A stretch of 64,000 nucleotides of DNA from Acidobacteriota bacterium (lineage in GTDB: Bacteria; Acidobacteriota; Aminicenantia; Aminicenantales; Saccharicenantaceae), in contig JAKQUO010000048.1 of assembly GCA_029569255.1 (NCBI GenBank), positions 1 to 64,000 on the forward strand. Direction: 5' to 3'. Numbering within the stretch: the first letter of the stretch is position 1; each line of letters begins with the position of its first letter. Both the position numbers and the translations under genes were made by a program. The notes beneath the pieces were generated by a model that was not told the origin of the DNA, did no database searches, and was given only the letters and a program-made list of their open reading frames with translations. Below, one piece after another: positions 1 to 8,782 of this stretch.

Positions 1-1
1 T

Positions 2-325
2 CTGGGGAAGCTGGCGCCGAGATGCCGGGCGAAGATCGAATCGATCGCCATGGACATGTGGGATCCGTACTTGGCCTCGATCCGGAAGCACGTTCCGCAG
101 TCCGAGGAGAAGGTCGTGTTCGATCGCTACCATCTGATGACGCATATGGTGAAGGCGGTCGACGAAGTGCGCAAAGCCGAGCACCGGGAACTCATGCAGA
201 GCGCTGATGAAAGGCTCAAGGGGACGAAATACCTGTGGCTGTATTCGAAAGAGAACCTGCCTCGGGAGAAGAGGGGCCGGTGCGGCGGCTTGAACCTTTA
301 CCCTGTTACCCACAAGAATGTCTGA
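2..325 (+). pseudogene. ISL3-family transposase fragment
   Basis: The reading frame is open from the window edge. It reads as the DDE-domain part of an ISL3-type transposase: a segment like 'IAMDMWDPYLASIRKHVPQS', then 'VVFDRYHLMTHMVKAVDEVR', then 'LKGTKYLWL'. These match the conserved 'DMW.pY...v...P.a.iVfDrfH...' block of the family. After about base 280 the similarity stops and the frame ends in an unrelated short tail, so the C-terminal half of the enzyme is missing. The 5' part lies outside the window. It is probably a dead remnant. Confidence 0.75.
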
Positions 326-670
326 AGAACCAAAAAACAAGGTTTTGCTGTCAAATAAAAACATGGCGATCAAGATATCTGGCTTCCAACAAAACCTTCA
401 GAATTTAGAAGACGCGCACTTGCGATTATCGCAGCGCCAAATAGCTCGAGTGACCCCCTAATCACAGAGAGCAAAGAAATATCTTCTTAGCTTTCTAAAC
501 TGGGAATAAATAGCGCTCGGCGGCCCAAGGATTAAGCGCCTGTCGTAAAACCCCCTCTTGACTTTGTGAAGGGGAGTTGTGAAGAGAGGAGCCTTGACAG
601 AGCTGAATGAATAGGTTCCGTGCCTATCAACCGGATCAGTTGTTGTTGATGCCCCCGAGTTTGAGCGGCT
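326..670. other. AT-richer gene-free stretch
   Basis: No convincing gene is visible between the ISL3 fragment and the IS21 remnant. Base composition is clearly less GC-rich than the rest of the window. A sequence ending in 'gagtgaccccct' near 450-462 could be the terminal repeat of the degraded ISL3 element, but no matching partner is visible. Confidence 0.4.
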
Positions 671-676
671 GGGCCG

Positions 677-735
677 TGTCAATAGGCGTGTATATTTACG
701 AGGTAAGTCTGCGCATACTTTTACGAGGTCTGGGG
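677..735. repeat. Probable IS21 terminus with repeated 'tttacgaggt'
   Basis: Two near-identical copies of 'tttacgaggt' occur about 25 bp apart just downstream of the IstB remnant stop. A 'tgtcaata' sequence lies on the outer side. IS21-family ends carry repeated transposase-binding sites and begin with TG, so this fits the right end of the element whose istB remnant follows. No left end is visible. Confidence 0.4.
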
Positions 736-750
736 GGTTCGGGAGCCGGC

Positions 751-990
751 TCATTCCAGGGGCGCTCCTCTCAGGGCTTGGTTGAAGTCCTTTAGCCGAT
801 AGCTATGCCCGTCGATGTTGAAGATATGGGCCTTGTGGAAGAGGCGGTCCAGGATTACCGTCGCGGCCATCTCGTCGCCGGAGGAAATTTGGACCCAGTC
901 CTTGACCAAGCGGTTCGAGGGAATAATCGTCAAGCCCTTCATGTAGTGGACCGAGACGAACTGGAAGAATAGGTTCATTCCCGGCCTGTC
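751..990 (-). pseudogene. IstB-like ATPase C-terminal fragment (IS21 family)
   Basis: The minus strand encodes the last ~80 residues of an IstB helper ATPase: 'MNLFFQFVSVHYMKGLTIIP', 'SNRLVKDW', 'AATVILDRLFHKAHIFNIDG' and 'HSYRLKD'. These correspond to the sensor and C-terminal motifs of the family ('TSN..f..W', 'A..DRL.Hh....i.G.SYR'). Upstream of about base 990 the similarity ends abruptly where an oppositely oriented IS91 fragment begins. The Walker A and B region is gone, so this is a remnant. Confidence 0.75.
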
Positions 991-1290
991 GCCAAGGAGG
1001 TCGTCGAGCGCGGCCTCGACTGCGGCGATCCGCGCTTCGGCTCCGCCCGGACCCGCTGCCCGGACTGCCACGGGGAACATCTGCTGACGTTCTCCTGCAA
1101 GACCCGCGGCTTCTGTCCCTCTTGCCACGCCGAGCGCCGGACGGAATGGGGTCGGCAACCGGCGCGGCGACGATGCTGCCGGGATCGAGCGGATGGACCG
1201 CCTGGAGCTCGTCGTCCGTGTGACCTCGCGTATCCCCGGCAAAGGCCAGGCCGTGGTCCGCTGCTACGGGCTTTACGCCGTCGCCCGCGC
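991..1290 (+). pseudogene. IS91-family transposase remnant (N- and C-terminal pieces)
   Basis: Frame 1 from about 991 encodes the IS91 zinc-binding head: 'ERGLDCGDPRFGSARTRCPD', 'C', then 'FSCKTRGFCPSCHAERRTEW' with CxxC/CxxC spacing. From about 1180 another frame encodes a piece like the IS91 C-terminus ('VTSRIPGKGQAVVRCYGLYA'). The catalytic HUH/Y2 core between them is missing, and the two pieces are out of frame. This is an internally deleted element beside the IS21 remnant. Confidence 0.65.
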
Positions 1291-1291
1291 T

Positions 1292-1963
1292 TCATTCATG
1301 CTCAATCGAGCGGAGGTAGGCTTTGTAAGCCGCGCGCGTGTTGAGATTGCGCAGCCGGAGTTTTTCGCCCATGGGGACGACCGCCGTGCGGCGGATCTTA
1401 TAGAGAGGGAGGAGACCCCTCTCGCCGGTCTCGAGCAGGGACTCGACGGCCGGGATGATCGTGCGCCGATAGACGGCGAAGAGCGGTTCGAAATGCCCGG
1501 CCGGATCGACGGGGACGGCGATGTCGGCGTCCCGCGCCGCCCGGGCCAACGAGCGGAGAAGGGGAGAGGGGACCTCGGGGATGTCGCAGGCGACGACCAA
1601 ACAAGCCTCGTTCCGGGCGGCCCTCAAACCGGCCAGCAGGCCCCCGATCGGTCCGAGACCGGGTGTTTCATCCGGAACGGCCTTGAGCCCGTGGACCGGG
1701 CCGCGGGCGGGGGAGGAGGGATGGCGGGATGAGCTTGTGCGGGGGCCCCTCGCAAGTGCGATGCTTTGTCCGGGCGAGACGGAGATCAGGACTTCGTCGA
1801 AATAGGGCTCGATCTGGGCCAGGACGTGCTCGAGGAGCGTCTTGCCGCCGACATCGAGCCGGGCCTTGTCGGCCTTCATCCGGCGGCCGCGCCCGCCGGC
1901 CAGCACGATCGCCGTCATCGGCTTCCCGCCGCAGCGGATCTTCCTTTTCATCCCGCCCATCAT
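1292..1963 (-). CDS. mobA: Molybdenum cofactor guanylyltransferase MobA
   Basis: MobA transfers GMP from GTP to molybdopterin to give the bis-MGD form of the cofactor in the cytoplasm. The N-terminal nucleotide-binding signature 'TAIVLAGGRGRRMKADKA' is clear. It is followed by 'GPIGGLLAGL' and the metal-binding 'VVACDIPEV'. Between the first domain and 'GPIGG' there is an extra segment rich in Ser, Pro and Arg (about residues 63-90) that is longer than usual. The start is uncertain: the tandem ATG at 1963/1960 is used here, with ATGs at 1951 and 1918 possible. Translation further upstream would only read through the palindromic repeat at 1992-2020. No other molybdenum-cofactor gene is in the window. 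Confidence 0.85.
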   Translation of the reverse strand: MMGGMKRKIRCGGKPMTAIVLAGGRGRRMKADKARLDVGGKTLLEHVLAQIEPYFDEVLISVSPGQSIALARGPRTSSSRHPSSPARGPVHGLKAVPDETPGLGPIGGLLAGLRAARNEACLVVACDIPEVPSPLLRSLARAARDADIAVPVDPAGHFEPLFAVYRRTIIPAVESLLETGERGLLPLYKIRRTAVVPMGEKLRLRNLNTRAAYKAYLRSIEHE

Positions 1964-1991
1964 ATGTCCCTGCTCGTGCCATTTCAAGAAA

Positions 1992-2020
1992 GGGGACACG
2001 TGCCGGAGGTACATGTCCCC
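1992..2020. repeat. REP-like palindrome, copy 1
   Basis: Arms 'ggggacacgtgcc' and 'ggtacatgtcccc' surround a 3-nt loop 'gga'. It lies just upstream of mobA and reads with the C-A mismatch polarity on the plus strand. Confidence 0.9.
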
Positions 2021-2047
2021 TTTCGTCCCCAGTTGAAGACGAAAACC

Positions 2048-2073
2048 CGGGACACGTACAAGTACATGTCCCG
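2048..2073. repeat. REP-like palindrome, copy 2
   Basis: Shorter copy with arms 'cgggacacgtac' and 'gtacatgtcccg'. It has the same orientation as copy 1, 28 bp away, in the mobA to HD-gene intergenic region. Confidence 0.85.
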
Positions 2074-2207
2074 TTTTCAGTTCCCGAAGCGAGCCGGCTC
2101 GCCGGGCCGGCGAGCGGCCGACGGCGGGAATACCCCGAGCGTAGCAGAGCGGATCCACCGACGATCCCCGAGGCCCTGCCGCGGCCGCTCACGCGTTCCG
2201 CCGCGGC

Positions 2208-2236
2208 TTGACTTGCCTCGGGCGGCCGGACATAAT
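2208..2236 (+). promoter_or_regulatory. Sigma70-type promoter for the HD-domain gene
   Basis: TTGACT (2208-2213), a 17-nt spacer and CATAAT (2231-2236), 20 nt before the ATG at 2257. Sequence match only. Confidence 0.6.
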
Positions 2237-2256
2237 GAGCGGGCGGCCACACCCCC

Positions 2257-3150
2257 ATGCTTCTCAAGCAACAGGACTTCTACCGCTCGCTGACCGCGCT
2301 TTCGCCGGGTCTCGTCGAGCGCGTCCGCCGGACGATCGAGGAGTCCGAGCGGAGGTTCACCGGCGGGAAGGAGGCCCGCGGCGGCTTCCTCTGGGAGCAC
2401 TCCGTCATCGTCGCGGCCCAGTCGTTCCGCCTGGCCAAGGCCGAGAAAGAGAACCCGGACCTGGCCGCGATCGTCGCACTCCTGCACGACTCGGGCAAGT
2501 TCGCCGGCGGGCGCTACCACGCCGACGACAAGCCCGAAGAGGAGGAAGCGGCCCGCTTCGCCCGCAAGACGCTCGAGACGGACGGGCTGAAGATGGCCGA
2601 CATCGGCCACGTCATCCGGGCCCTGCGCGCCCTTTACCGGTCGGGCGCCAGCCGCAACCGGCTGGCCGACATCGTCCACGACGCCGATTTCCTGTCCAAG
2701 TTCGGCTACGTCGGCGTGGCCAACTTCTTCGTCAAGTCCACCCTCCGGGGCCGCAACCTCGAGTCGGCGGCGATGGACTACCTGAGCAAGGAGCTGACCT
2801 ACGCCTCGGTCCTCCCGGCCAACATGCGCACGGCCGCGGCCCGCAAGATGGCGGTCAAGAAGGCCGCCGATTCCCTGCGCTTCTTCCGGTCCTATCTCGG
2901 CGAGCTCAACGAGGCCCACGGCATGGAGCTTCGCGTCCGGACGGTCGACGTCCCGGTGACCGGCGCCCGAGCCCGCCAGGCCCGGGTGACGCTCGTTCTC
3001 CCGGCCTCCTGCGGCGCCTGCGGCGGCAAGTGGGAGACGGACTTCCGCACGGAGAAGGGCCCGAAGTGCGAGAGGCTCGAGGCCTCGCTCCGCTGCGCCG
3101 CCTGCGGCGCGAAGCGCTCGATCTCGTTCTGCCTGCCCGAGCTGGGGTAG
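2257..3150 (+). CDS. HD-domain phosphohydrolase with C-terminal zinc ribbon
   Basis: This 297-residue soluble protein has an HD superfamily metal site: H48 in 'WEHS', H77-D78 in 'ALLHDSGK', and a later Asp in 'IVHDADFLSK'. This fits a metal-dependent phosphohydrolase of the YedJ-like type, but the substrate cannot be read from sequence. The C-terminus adds a treble of cysteine pairs (C252/C255, C271, C280/C283, C292) that looks like a zinc ribbon and is unusual for this fold. A good promoter lies directly upstream and the gene is followed after 68 bp by the glycosidase-like lipoprotein gene. Zinc ribbons of this kind suggest nucleic-acid or protein binding, which is inference only. Confidence 0.75.
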   Translation: MLLKQQDFYRSLTALSPGLVERVRRTIEESERRFTGGKEARGGFLWEHSVIVAAQSFRLAKAEKENPDLAAIVALLHDSGKFAGGRYHADDKPEEEEAARFARKTLETDGLKMADIGHVIRALRALYRSGASRNRLADIVHDADFLSKFGYVGVANFFVKSTLRGRNLESAAMDYLSKELTYASVLPANMRTAAARKMAVKKAADSLRFFRSYLGELNEAHGMELRVRTVDVPVTGARARQARVTLVLPASCGACGGKWETDFRTEKGPKCERLEASLRCAACGAKRSISFCLPELG

Positions 3151-3218
3151 GGGCCGGCGGAGCTCGCTCACGGCCGCGGGCCAGGCCCCCGGCGGCGCCG
3201 GCCCTCGAAGGAGGAACG

Positions 3219-5141
3219 TTGAAAAGAGACGCGAAACACCTCGCCGCCTCGGCCCTCGTCGGACTCGCCGCCCTGCTCTCCCTGTCTTCTTGCGCCCGCC
3301 CGCCGTCGCCTTCCGCCGCCCCGCGCGTCGCCTTCGCCGGCGTCCGGTCCTCGATCTACGGCCTCAAGCCGTTCCCCGGGCCGGACTCGTGGAAGAAGGC
3401 GATCATGGCCATGGCCGGCCATCATCCCGGCGCGACGCCCGTCGCCGTCTGGATCGTCGGCCACCTCGGCCGCCCCCGGGACTGTGTCCTCGAGTTCCCC
3501 GGCGACGGCCAGGCCTACCCCGACATCCGGTTCGACGAGTTCGACAGGCACGAGCCCTATCTCGAGGCCTTCGACCGGGCCGGCATCAAGGTCTTCCTCC
3601 AGGTCGAGCCGGCCCACGCCGACGTCAAGACCCTCATCGACCTCGTCCTCGGCCGCTACGGGAAGCACCCCTCGGTCATCGGCTTCGGCGTCGATGTCGA
3701 ATGGCACCGCGAGGCCGACCGGCCCCAGGAGGGCGTGCCGGTCGACGACGACACGGGCCGGCAGTGGGAGGCTTGGGTCAAGGCCCACGACCCCGCCTAC
3801 CGCCTGTTCATCAAGCACTGGGACGAGCGTTGGCTCTGCCCGACCTACCGGGGCGACATCGTCTTCGTCGACGACAGCCAGATCGTCGACAGCGCCGAGG
3901 CGCTGGTCAAGGAATTCGAGGCCTGGGGGAAACACTTCTACCCCAATCCCGTGATGTTCCAGATCGGCTATCCCTCGGACCGCCCCTGGTGGTCGAAGAT
4001 GCCCGAACCGCCCAAGACCCTGGGCCGGGCCATCGCCGCCCGGATCGACCAGCCGTGCGGGATCGTCTGGGTCGACTTCACCCTCCGGGAGGCGCTGCCG
4101 CTCGATCCCTTCCTGCCGGAGCCCGTGTTCGGGGTCAAGATCTACGAGCACCCGGGGCCGTTCGGGCCGCTCGTCGACGGCTGGCGCGGGCTCGGCGTCA
4201 ACACCGTCTTCGCCGGCGAGGCGCTGGCCCGCGACCCGGGCTTCCGGTCGCTCCTCCGCCGGAACGGCATCGCCCTGTTCGTCATCTTTCCCGTCTTCCA
4301 GGACCCCGAGGCGCTGAAGGCCCGGCCCGAGCTGGCCGCGCTGACGGACGAAGGGCGCCCGGCCCGCGACGAATGGGTCGAGTTCGTCTGCCCTTCGCGG
4401 GAGGAGTTCGTCCGCGGGAAGGCCGACCGCCTGGCCGAGCTCGTCCGCGCCTCGGATCCCGAGGCGGTCAGCCTCGATTTCATCCGCGACTTCGTCTTCT
4501 GGGAGAAGGTCCATCCCGACCGCTCGCCGGCTTCGCTGCCGCGGACGTGCTTCTGCCCCGTCTGTCTCGAGCGCTTTTCCCGGGAAACGGGGATCGCTCT
4601 CCCCGCGGGCCTCGAGGCCGCCCCCGCGGCCGCCCGCTGGATCCTGGCCAACCACCCCGCCGAGTGGACCGACTGGAAGTGCGGCGTCGTCGCCCAGGCC
4701 GCCGAGACCCTGGCCGCGGCCGCCCGCCGGACGAAGCCGGGGGTCCTGGTCAACGTCCACGCCGTCCCGTGGAAGGCCGACGACTTCGGCGGGGCCGTCC
4801 GCGCGGTGGCGGCCCAGGACGCGGCCCGGCTCTCGCGCCCGGCCGACCTCCTCTCGCCCATGACTTACCACCACATGGTCCTGCGGCCGCCCGCCTGGGT
4901 CCACGAGGTCGTCGCCGACCTCCGGGCCCGGTCCCGGGCGCTCATCCTGCCCAGCATCCAGGTCGCCGAGGCCTACATCGACGAGCCCCTGCCGGCCGAC
5001 GAGTTCCGGGCCGCGCTCGAAGAGGCCCTGAAGCCCCCGTCCCTGGGCGTCGTCCTGTGGAACTGGGAGGCGCTCGACCGGTCGGCGGAGAAAAAGGAGA
5101 TTTTCCGCGCCGCCGCGGCATTGAAAAAGCCCGCCCGATAG
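3219..5141 (+). CDS. Lipoprotein with putative glycoside-hydrolase (TIM-barrel) domains
   Basis: Starts at TTG 3219 with a strong 'ggaggaac' ribosome site; no ATG fits as well. The N-terminus is a lipoprotein signal with lipobox LSSC (Cys25), so it is probably anchored in a membrane. The 640-residue protein resembles the loosely defined 'hypothetical glycosyl hydrolase' groups. There is a first barrel-like half ('GFGVDVEWHRE', 'FVDDSQIVDS') and a second half with 'VSLDFIRDFVFWE', a Cys pair 'CFCPVCLERF', 'LLSPMTYHHM' and 'GVVLWNWEAL'. Acidic residues at the ends of predicted strands (VEW, LDF) are plausible catalytic sites. It precedes a GH18 gene by 25 bp, so a role in polysaccharide breakdown is likely. 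The family assignment is tentative. Confidence 0.6.
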   Translation: MKRDAKHLAASALVGLAALLSLSSCARPPSPSAAPRVAFAGVRSSIYGLKPFPGPDSWKKAIMAMAGHHPGATPVAVWIVGHLGRPRDCVLEFPGDGQAYPDIRFDEFDRHEPYLEAFDRAGIKVFLQVEPAHADVKTLIDLVLGRYGKHPSVIGFGVDVEWHREADRPQEGVPVDDDTGRQWEAWVKAHDPAYRLFIKHWDERWLCPTYRGDIVFVDDSQIVDSAEALVKEFEAWGKHFYPNPVMFQIGYPSDRPWWSKMPEPPKTLGRAIAARIDQPCGIVWVDFTLREALPLDPFLPEPVFGVKIYEHPGPFGPLVDGWRGLGVNTVFAGEALARDPGFRSLLRRNGIALFVIFPVFQDPEALKARPELAALTDEGRPARDEWVEFVCPSREEFVRGKADRLAELVRASDPEAVSLDFIRDFVFWEKVHPDRSPASLPRTCFCPVCLERFSRETGIALPAGLEAAPAAARWILANHPAEWTDWKCGVVAQAAETLAAAARRTKPGVLVNVHAVPWKADDFGGAVRAVAAQDAARLSRPADLLSPMTYHHMVLRPPAWVHEVVADLRARSRALILPSIQVAEAYIDEPLPADEFRAALEEALKPPSLGVVLWNWEALDRSAEKKEIFRAAAALKKPAR

Positions 5142-5166
5142 AGTAGATATGAGGGCAGGAGCTCAG

Positions 5167-6249
5167 ATGAGAGCGGCCCGCCCCTTCGCCCTGCCCGTCC
5201 TGGCCCTCGCCTTGGCCGCCTGCTCCGCATCCGTCCCGCCGGACACCTCGCCGTCGCGCCCGAACAAGGTCGTCATGGGCTATTACCCGTCCTGGGTGAA
5301 GGGGACCTACGGCCACGCCCAGATCCCCTTCGGGTATCTCACCCACATCGTCCACGCCTTCGCCTGGCCCGACGCCTCCGGCAACCTGGTCGCGCCCGCC
5401 GGCCTGCTCTACCCGGCCCTCAACTCGTCCGCCCGCGCGGCCGGGGTCAAGATGGTCCTCGGCCTCGGCGGCTGGGGCAACTGCGACGGGTTCCCGCCGA
5501 TGGCCGCCTCGGCCGCCAACCGGGCCCGGTTCATCGGCCAGCTCGTCGATTTCTGCAGGACCAACGCCTACGACGGCGTCGACATCGATTGGGAGTTCGT
5601 CGAGGGCGACCGGCAAAAGGCCGATTTCTCCGCCTTCATCGAGGCCCTGGCGGCGTCCTTCAAGGCCCAGTCGCCGCCCCTGCTCCTGACCATGGCCGCG
5701 CCCTCGGGGAACTACCACGGGCGCTGGATCGATTTCGAGCGCCTGGCCGGCGAGTTCGACTTCGTCGGCTTCATGACCTACGACTACCACGGCGCCTGGT
5801 CCGACCACTCCGGCCACAACTCGCCGCTCTACGCCTGGGGCGGCGACGGCTGCGGCTCGCTCGACGAGACCTACGCCTACGGCCGGAGCCGGCAGGTCCC
5901 GGCCGCCAAGCTCCTCGTCGGCGTGCCCTTCTTCGGCCGTTCTTTCGACTGCGGGGGCCTGCGCCTGCCGTTCACGGTGAGCGACGGCTGGGACTACAAG
6001 GACATCGCCGCCCTTCCCGCCTCGACCTGGACCCGATTCTGGGACAGCCAGGCCCGGGTTCCCTACAAGGTCCGGACCGACGGGACGATGACGATCTGCT
6101 ACGACGACCCGAGCTCGGTCTCGCTCAAGTGCCAGTACGTCAAGGACAAGGCCTCGGCCGGGGTCATCATCTGGGCCCTCGGCCAGGACTGGCGCGGCGG
6201 GACGTCCGAGCTCCTCGAGGTCGTCGGGAAGTCCTTCGGGGCCCGCTGA
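5167..6249 (+). CDS. GH18 chitinase-like lipoprotein
   Basis: Glycoside hydrolase family 18 cleaves beta-1,4-linked N-acetylglucosamine polymers or the chitobiose core of N-glycans. The DxxDxDxE catalytic motif is intact in 'YDGVDIDWE' (D136, D139, D141, E143, the acid). 'MVLGLGGWG' and 'VGFMTYDYHG' supply other conserved barrel strands. The lipobox is LAAC with Cys19. The start at 5167 is chosen over an upstream ATG at 5149 because 'caggagc' sits at correct spacing before it. At 360 residues it is a single-domain enzyme without visible binding modules. It lies between the putative glycosidase lipoprotein and the GH42 gene, probably in one transcript. Chitinase and endo-beta-N-acetylglucosaminidase activity cannot be separated from sequence. 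Confidence 0.85.
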   Translation: MRAARPFALPVLALALAACSASVPPDTSPSRPNKVVMGYYPSWVKGTYGHAQIPFGYLTHIVHAFAWPDASGNLVAPAGLLYPALNSSARAAGVKMVLGLGGWGNCDGFPPMAASAANRARFIGQLVDFCRTNAYDGVDIDWEFVEGDRQKADFSAFIEALAASFKAQSPPLLLTMAAPSGNYHGRWIDFERLAGEFDFVGFMTYDYHGAWSDHSGHNSPLYAWGGDGCGSLDETYAYGRSRQVPAAKLLVGVPFFGRSFDCGGLRLPFTVSDGWDYKDIAALPASTWTRFWDSQARVPYKVRTDGTMTICYDDPSSVSLKCQYVKDKASAGVIIWALGQDWRGGTSELLEVVGKSFGAR

Positions 6250-6285
6250 CGGCCGGACGCGGAGCTTTGCGAAGAGGTGAACGCG

Positions 6286-8610
6286 ATGCGCAGAACCGGA
6301 CACATCCTCGGCGGCCGGGCCGCGCTTTGCGCCCTCGCCGCCGCCGTTCTCGCCCAGGCCGCGCCCGGCGCCGCAGCCGCCGCCGACGGGACCCGGGGCT
6401 TCTTCCCCGTCTCGGTCTGGTACGCCGGCGGCAAGGCCCGGGCCCCCATGCTCGAGACCGTCACCCCGGCCTCGCGCGAGGCCTGGAGGAAGGACATCGA
6501 CCAGATCAGGCGCCTCGGCTTCAACACCGTCCGGACCTGGGTCGAATGGACGGCCTGCGAGAAGACCGAGGGGACGTACGACTTCTCCGCGCTCGAGCTC
6601 CTGACCGACCTCGCCGGCGAGGCCGGCCTGCGGGTCATCGTCCAGGTCTACATCGATTCGGCGCCGGACTGGGTCGGCCGGAAGTTCCCCGAGGCCAAGT
6701 TCGTCGCCTCGAACGGCGTCGCCGTCGAATCGCAGGCCTCGCCCGGCTTCTGCTTCGACCACGCCGGCGTCCGGGAGAAGGTCCTCGGTTTCTTCAGGGC
6801 GGCGGCCCGGGCGGTCCGGGACAAGCCCGCCCTCTACGGCTGGGACCTCTGGAGCGAGCCCCACATCATCAACTGGGCCGAGGTCTATTACGTCGGCGAC
6901 CTCCAGTCGGTCCAGTTCTGCTACTGCCCCTCGACCCAGGCCCGGTTCCGCGACTGGCTCGAGAAGAAGTACGGCACGGTCGAGGCCCTGAACAAGGCCT
7001 GGTACCGGACCCTCCGGTCGTGGGACGAGGTCCAGCCGCCGCGCTTCGGCACCATCCTGACCTTCACCGACTACATCGACTGGAAGGAGTTCATCTCCGA
7101 CAAGCTGGCCGAGGACCTGGCCCTCAAGGCCGCGGCCGTCAAGTCGGTCCTGCCGGCGACGGTCGTGACCAGCCACTCGGCCGGGCCGGGCATCTTCACG
7201 CGGCCGGACTGGTCGGGGACGCCCGACGACCGCAAGATGTCCGACAGCGTCGATTATTACGGCGCCTCGATCTACCCCAAGCACGCCTGGACGATCAGGC
7301 CCTGGTCGCCGTACTACCGGTCCTCGGGCCTCGACTTCGTCCGGTCCATGGGCATCGGGAACGGCGGCTTCTACATCGGCGAGCTCCAGGCCGGCTACGG
7401 CGTCTTCGGCATGAAGATGAGCCAGCCGGTCGTCGCGACGGACACGCGGGACTGGATGTGGAGCGCGGTGGCCTACGGGGCCCGGGCCGTCAACATCTAC
7501 GCCTACTACCCGATGAGCACGGGCTACGAGGCCGGCGGCTACGGCCTGGTCGAGCTCGACGGCAAGGTCACCGAGCGGGCCGAGGCCGGCGGGAGGATCG
7601 CCCGGACGATCACCGCGAACAAGGACCTCTTCCTCGGCGCGCAGCCGGCCAAGGCGGAGATCGCCATCCTCTACAACCCGCTCTCGCACATGGTCGGCGG
7701 CCAGCAGGCCTACACCGGCGAGGGCCAGACGGTCGGCGCCAACAACCTGAGCGAATCGCTCCAGGGCGTCCACCGGGCCTTCTTCGAACGGAATGTCCCG
7801 GTCGATTTCCTCCACGTCCGCGACCTCGGGACGCCGCGGGCGGCCGGCTACCGGCTGATCGTCGCGCCCTACCCGGTCATGATGTCCCGGCCCCACGTCC
7901 GGGCCCTGGCCGACTACGTCCGGGGCGGCGGGACGCTGGTGACGGAGGCGCGGTGCGGCTGGGTCGACGAGAAGGGGGCCTCCAGCCCGGTCGTCCCCGG
8001 CGGCGGGCTCCACGAGGTCCTGGGCTGCCGCGAGACCGAGCTCACGCCGCTCCCCAAGACCGGCGCGATCGAGATCACGGCGCGGGACGAGGCCCTGCCC
8101 CTGCTCGAGCCGGGCGACCGGCTCGACAGCCTCTTCTTCGAGGAGGCCTTCGACGTCTTCGGCGGCTCGAGCCGCGTCCTGGCCAAGTTCTCCGACGGGC
8201 GGCCGGCCGTGGTGGCCGCGCCCTTCGGGAAGGGCAGGGCCATCATCGTCGGCTCGTTCCCCGGCTCGGCCTATCACCACTTCCGCAATCCCAACAACGG
8301 CAAGCTCTTCGCCGGGCTGGCCGACTGGCTGAGGATCGAGCCGGCGGTCGAGGTCGGCCCGCCGGCGCCGGACGCGGCCGTCGAGGGCCGCCTGCTCCAG
8401 GGCGACGGCTACGCGCTCCTCTTCGGCTTCAACCGGGGCGAGGAGACGGTCACGGCCAGGTTCGGGATCAAGGCGGGCCGGGGACGCGTCACGGCGACGG
8501 ACCTGGAGACGGGGGCGTCGGTCAAGGTCGCGACGGAGCGCGGCCGGGCCGTCGTCGAGAAGGCCCTCGAGCCCTCCGAGGCCTGGGTCGTGCATATCAA
8601 GCAGAGATGA
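6286..8610 (+). CDS. GH42-type beta-galactosidase, secreted
   Basis: This 774-residue protein has an N-terminal signal peptide (ends near residue 33). It shows the GH42 layout: a TIM barrel ('FNTVRTWVEWTACEKTEGTY'), acid/base Glu191 in 'WDLWSEPH', a predicted nucleophile Glu366 in 'FYIGELQAGYG', then a trimerisation-like Rossmann domain ('YRLIVAPYPVMMS', 'ADYVRGGGTLVTEARCGW') and a small C-terminal beta domain. Family 42 enzymes release terminal galactose or arabinose from oligosaccharides. ATG 6286 is chosen because 'gaagagg' precedes it by the right distance; a GTG at 6277 is an alternative. The stop codon is followed at once by palindromic repeats. Confidence 0.85.
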   Translation: MRRTGHILGGRAALCALAAAVLAQAAPGAAAAADGTRGFFPVSVWYAGGKARAPMLETVTPASREAWRKDIDQIRRLGFNTVRTWVEWTACEKTEGTYDFSALELLTDLAGEAGLRVIVQVYIDSAPDWVGRKFPEAKFVASNGVAVESQASPGFCFDHAGVREKVLGFFRAAARAVRDKPALYGWDLWSEPHIINWAEVYYVGDLQSVQFCYCPSTQARFRDWLEKKYGTVEALNKAWYRTLRSWDEVQPPRFGTILTFTDYIDWKEFISDKLAEDLALKAAAVKSVLPATVVTSHSAGPGIFTRPDWSGTPDDRKMSDSVDYYGASIYPKHAWTIRPWSPYYRSSGLDFVRSMGIGNGGFYIGELQAGYGVFGMKMSQPVVATDTRDWMWSAVAYGARAVNIYAYYPMSTGYEAGGYGLVELDGKVTERAEAGGRIARTITANKDLFLGAQPAKAEIAILYNPLSHMVGGQQAYTGEGQTVGANNLSESLQGVHRAFFERNVPVDFLHVRDLGTPRAAGYRLIVAPYPVMMSRPHVRALADYVRGGGTLVTEARCGWVDEKGASSPVVPGGGLHEVLGCRETELTPLPKTGAIEITARDEALPLLEPGDRLDSLFFEEAFDVFGGSSRVLAKFSDGRPAVVAAPFGKGRAIIVGSFPGSAYHHFRNPNNGKLFAGLADWLRIEPAVEVGPPAPDAAVEGRLLQGDGYALLFGFNRGEETVTARFGIKAGRGRVTATDLETGASVKVATERGRAVVEKALEPSEAWVVHIKQR

Positions 8611-8623
8611 TGGGGACACGCAT

Positions 8624-8654
8624 GGGGACATGCACCGCCCCGGTACGTGTCCCC
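8624..8654. repeat. REP-like palindrome, copy 3
   Basis: Arms 'ggggacatgcacc' and 'ggtacgtgtcccc' with loop 'gcccc' and T-G polarity on the plus strand. A half-site 'ggggacacg' (8612-8620) precedes it, directly after the GH42 stop codon. Confidence 0.9.
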
Positions 8655-8712
8655 GATCATGCCTGGTCACGGGGGCGCATGGCAAATCGATGGGGGCGAG
8701 GACTTTCGGGCA

Positions 8713-8743
8713 GGGGACATGTACCGCCCCGGTACGTGTCCCC
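8713..8743. repeat. REP-like palindrome, copy 4
   Basis: Arms 'ggggacatgtacc' and 'ggtacgtgtcccc' with loop 'gcccc' and T-G polarity. It lies in the GH42-ROK intergenic region. Confidence 0.9.
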
Positions 8744-8782
8744 ATTCTTTGGACAAAAAAGAAAGGGGACAAGAGCAAGAAC

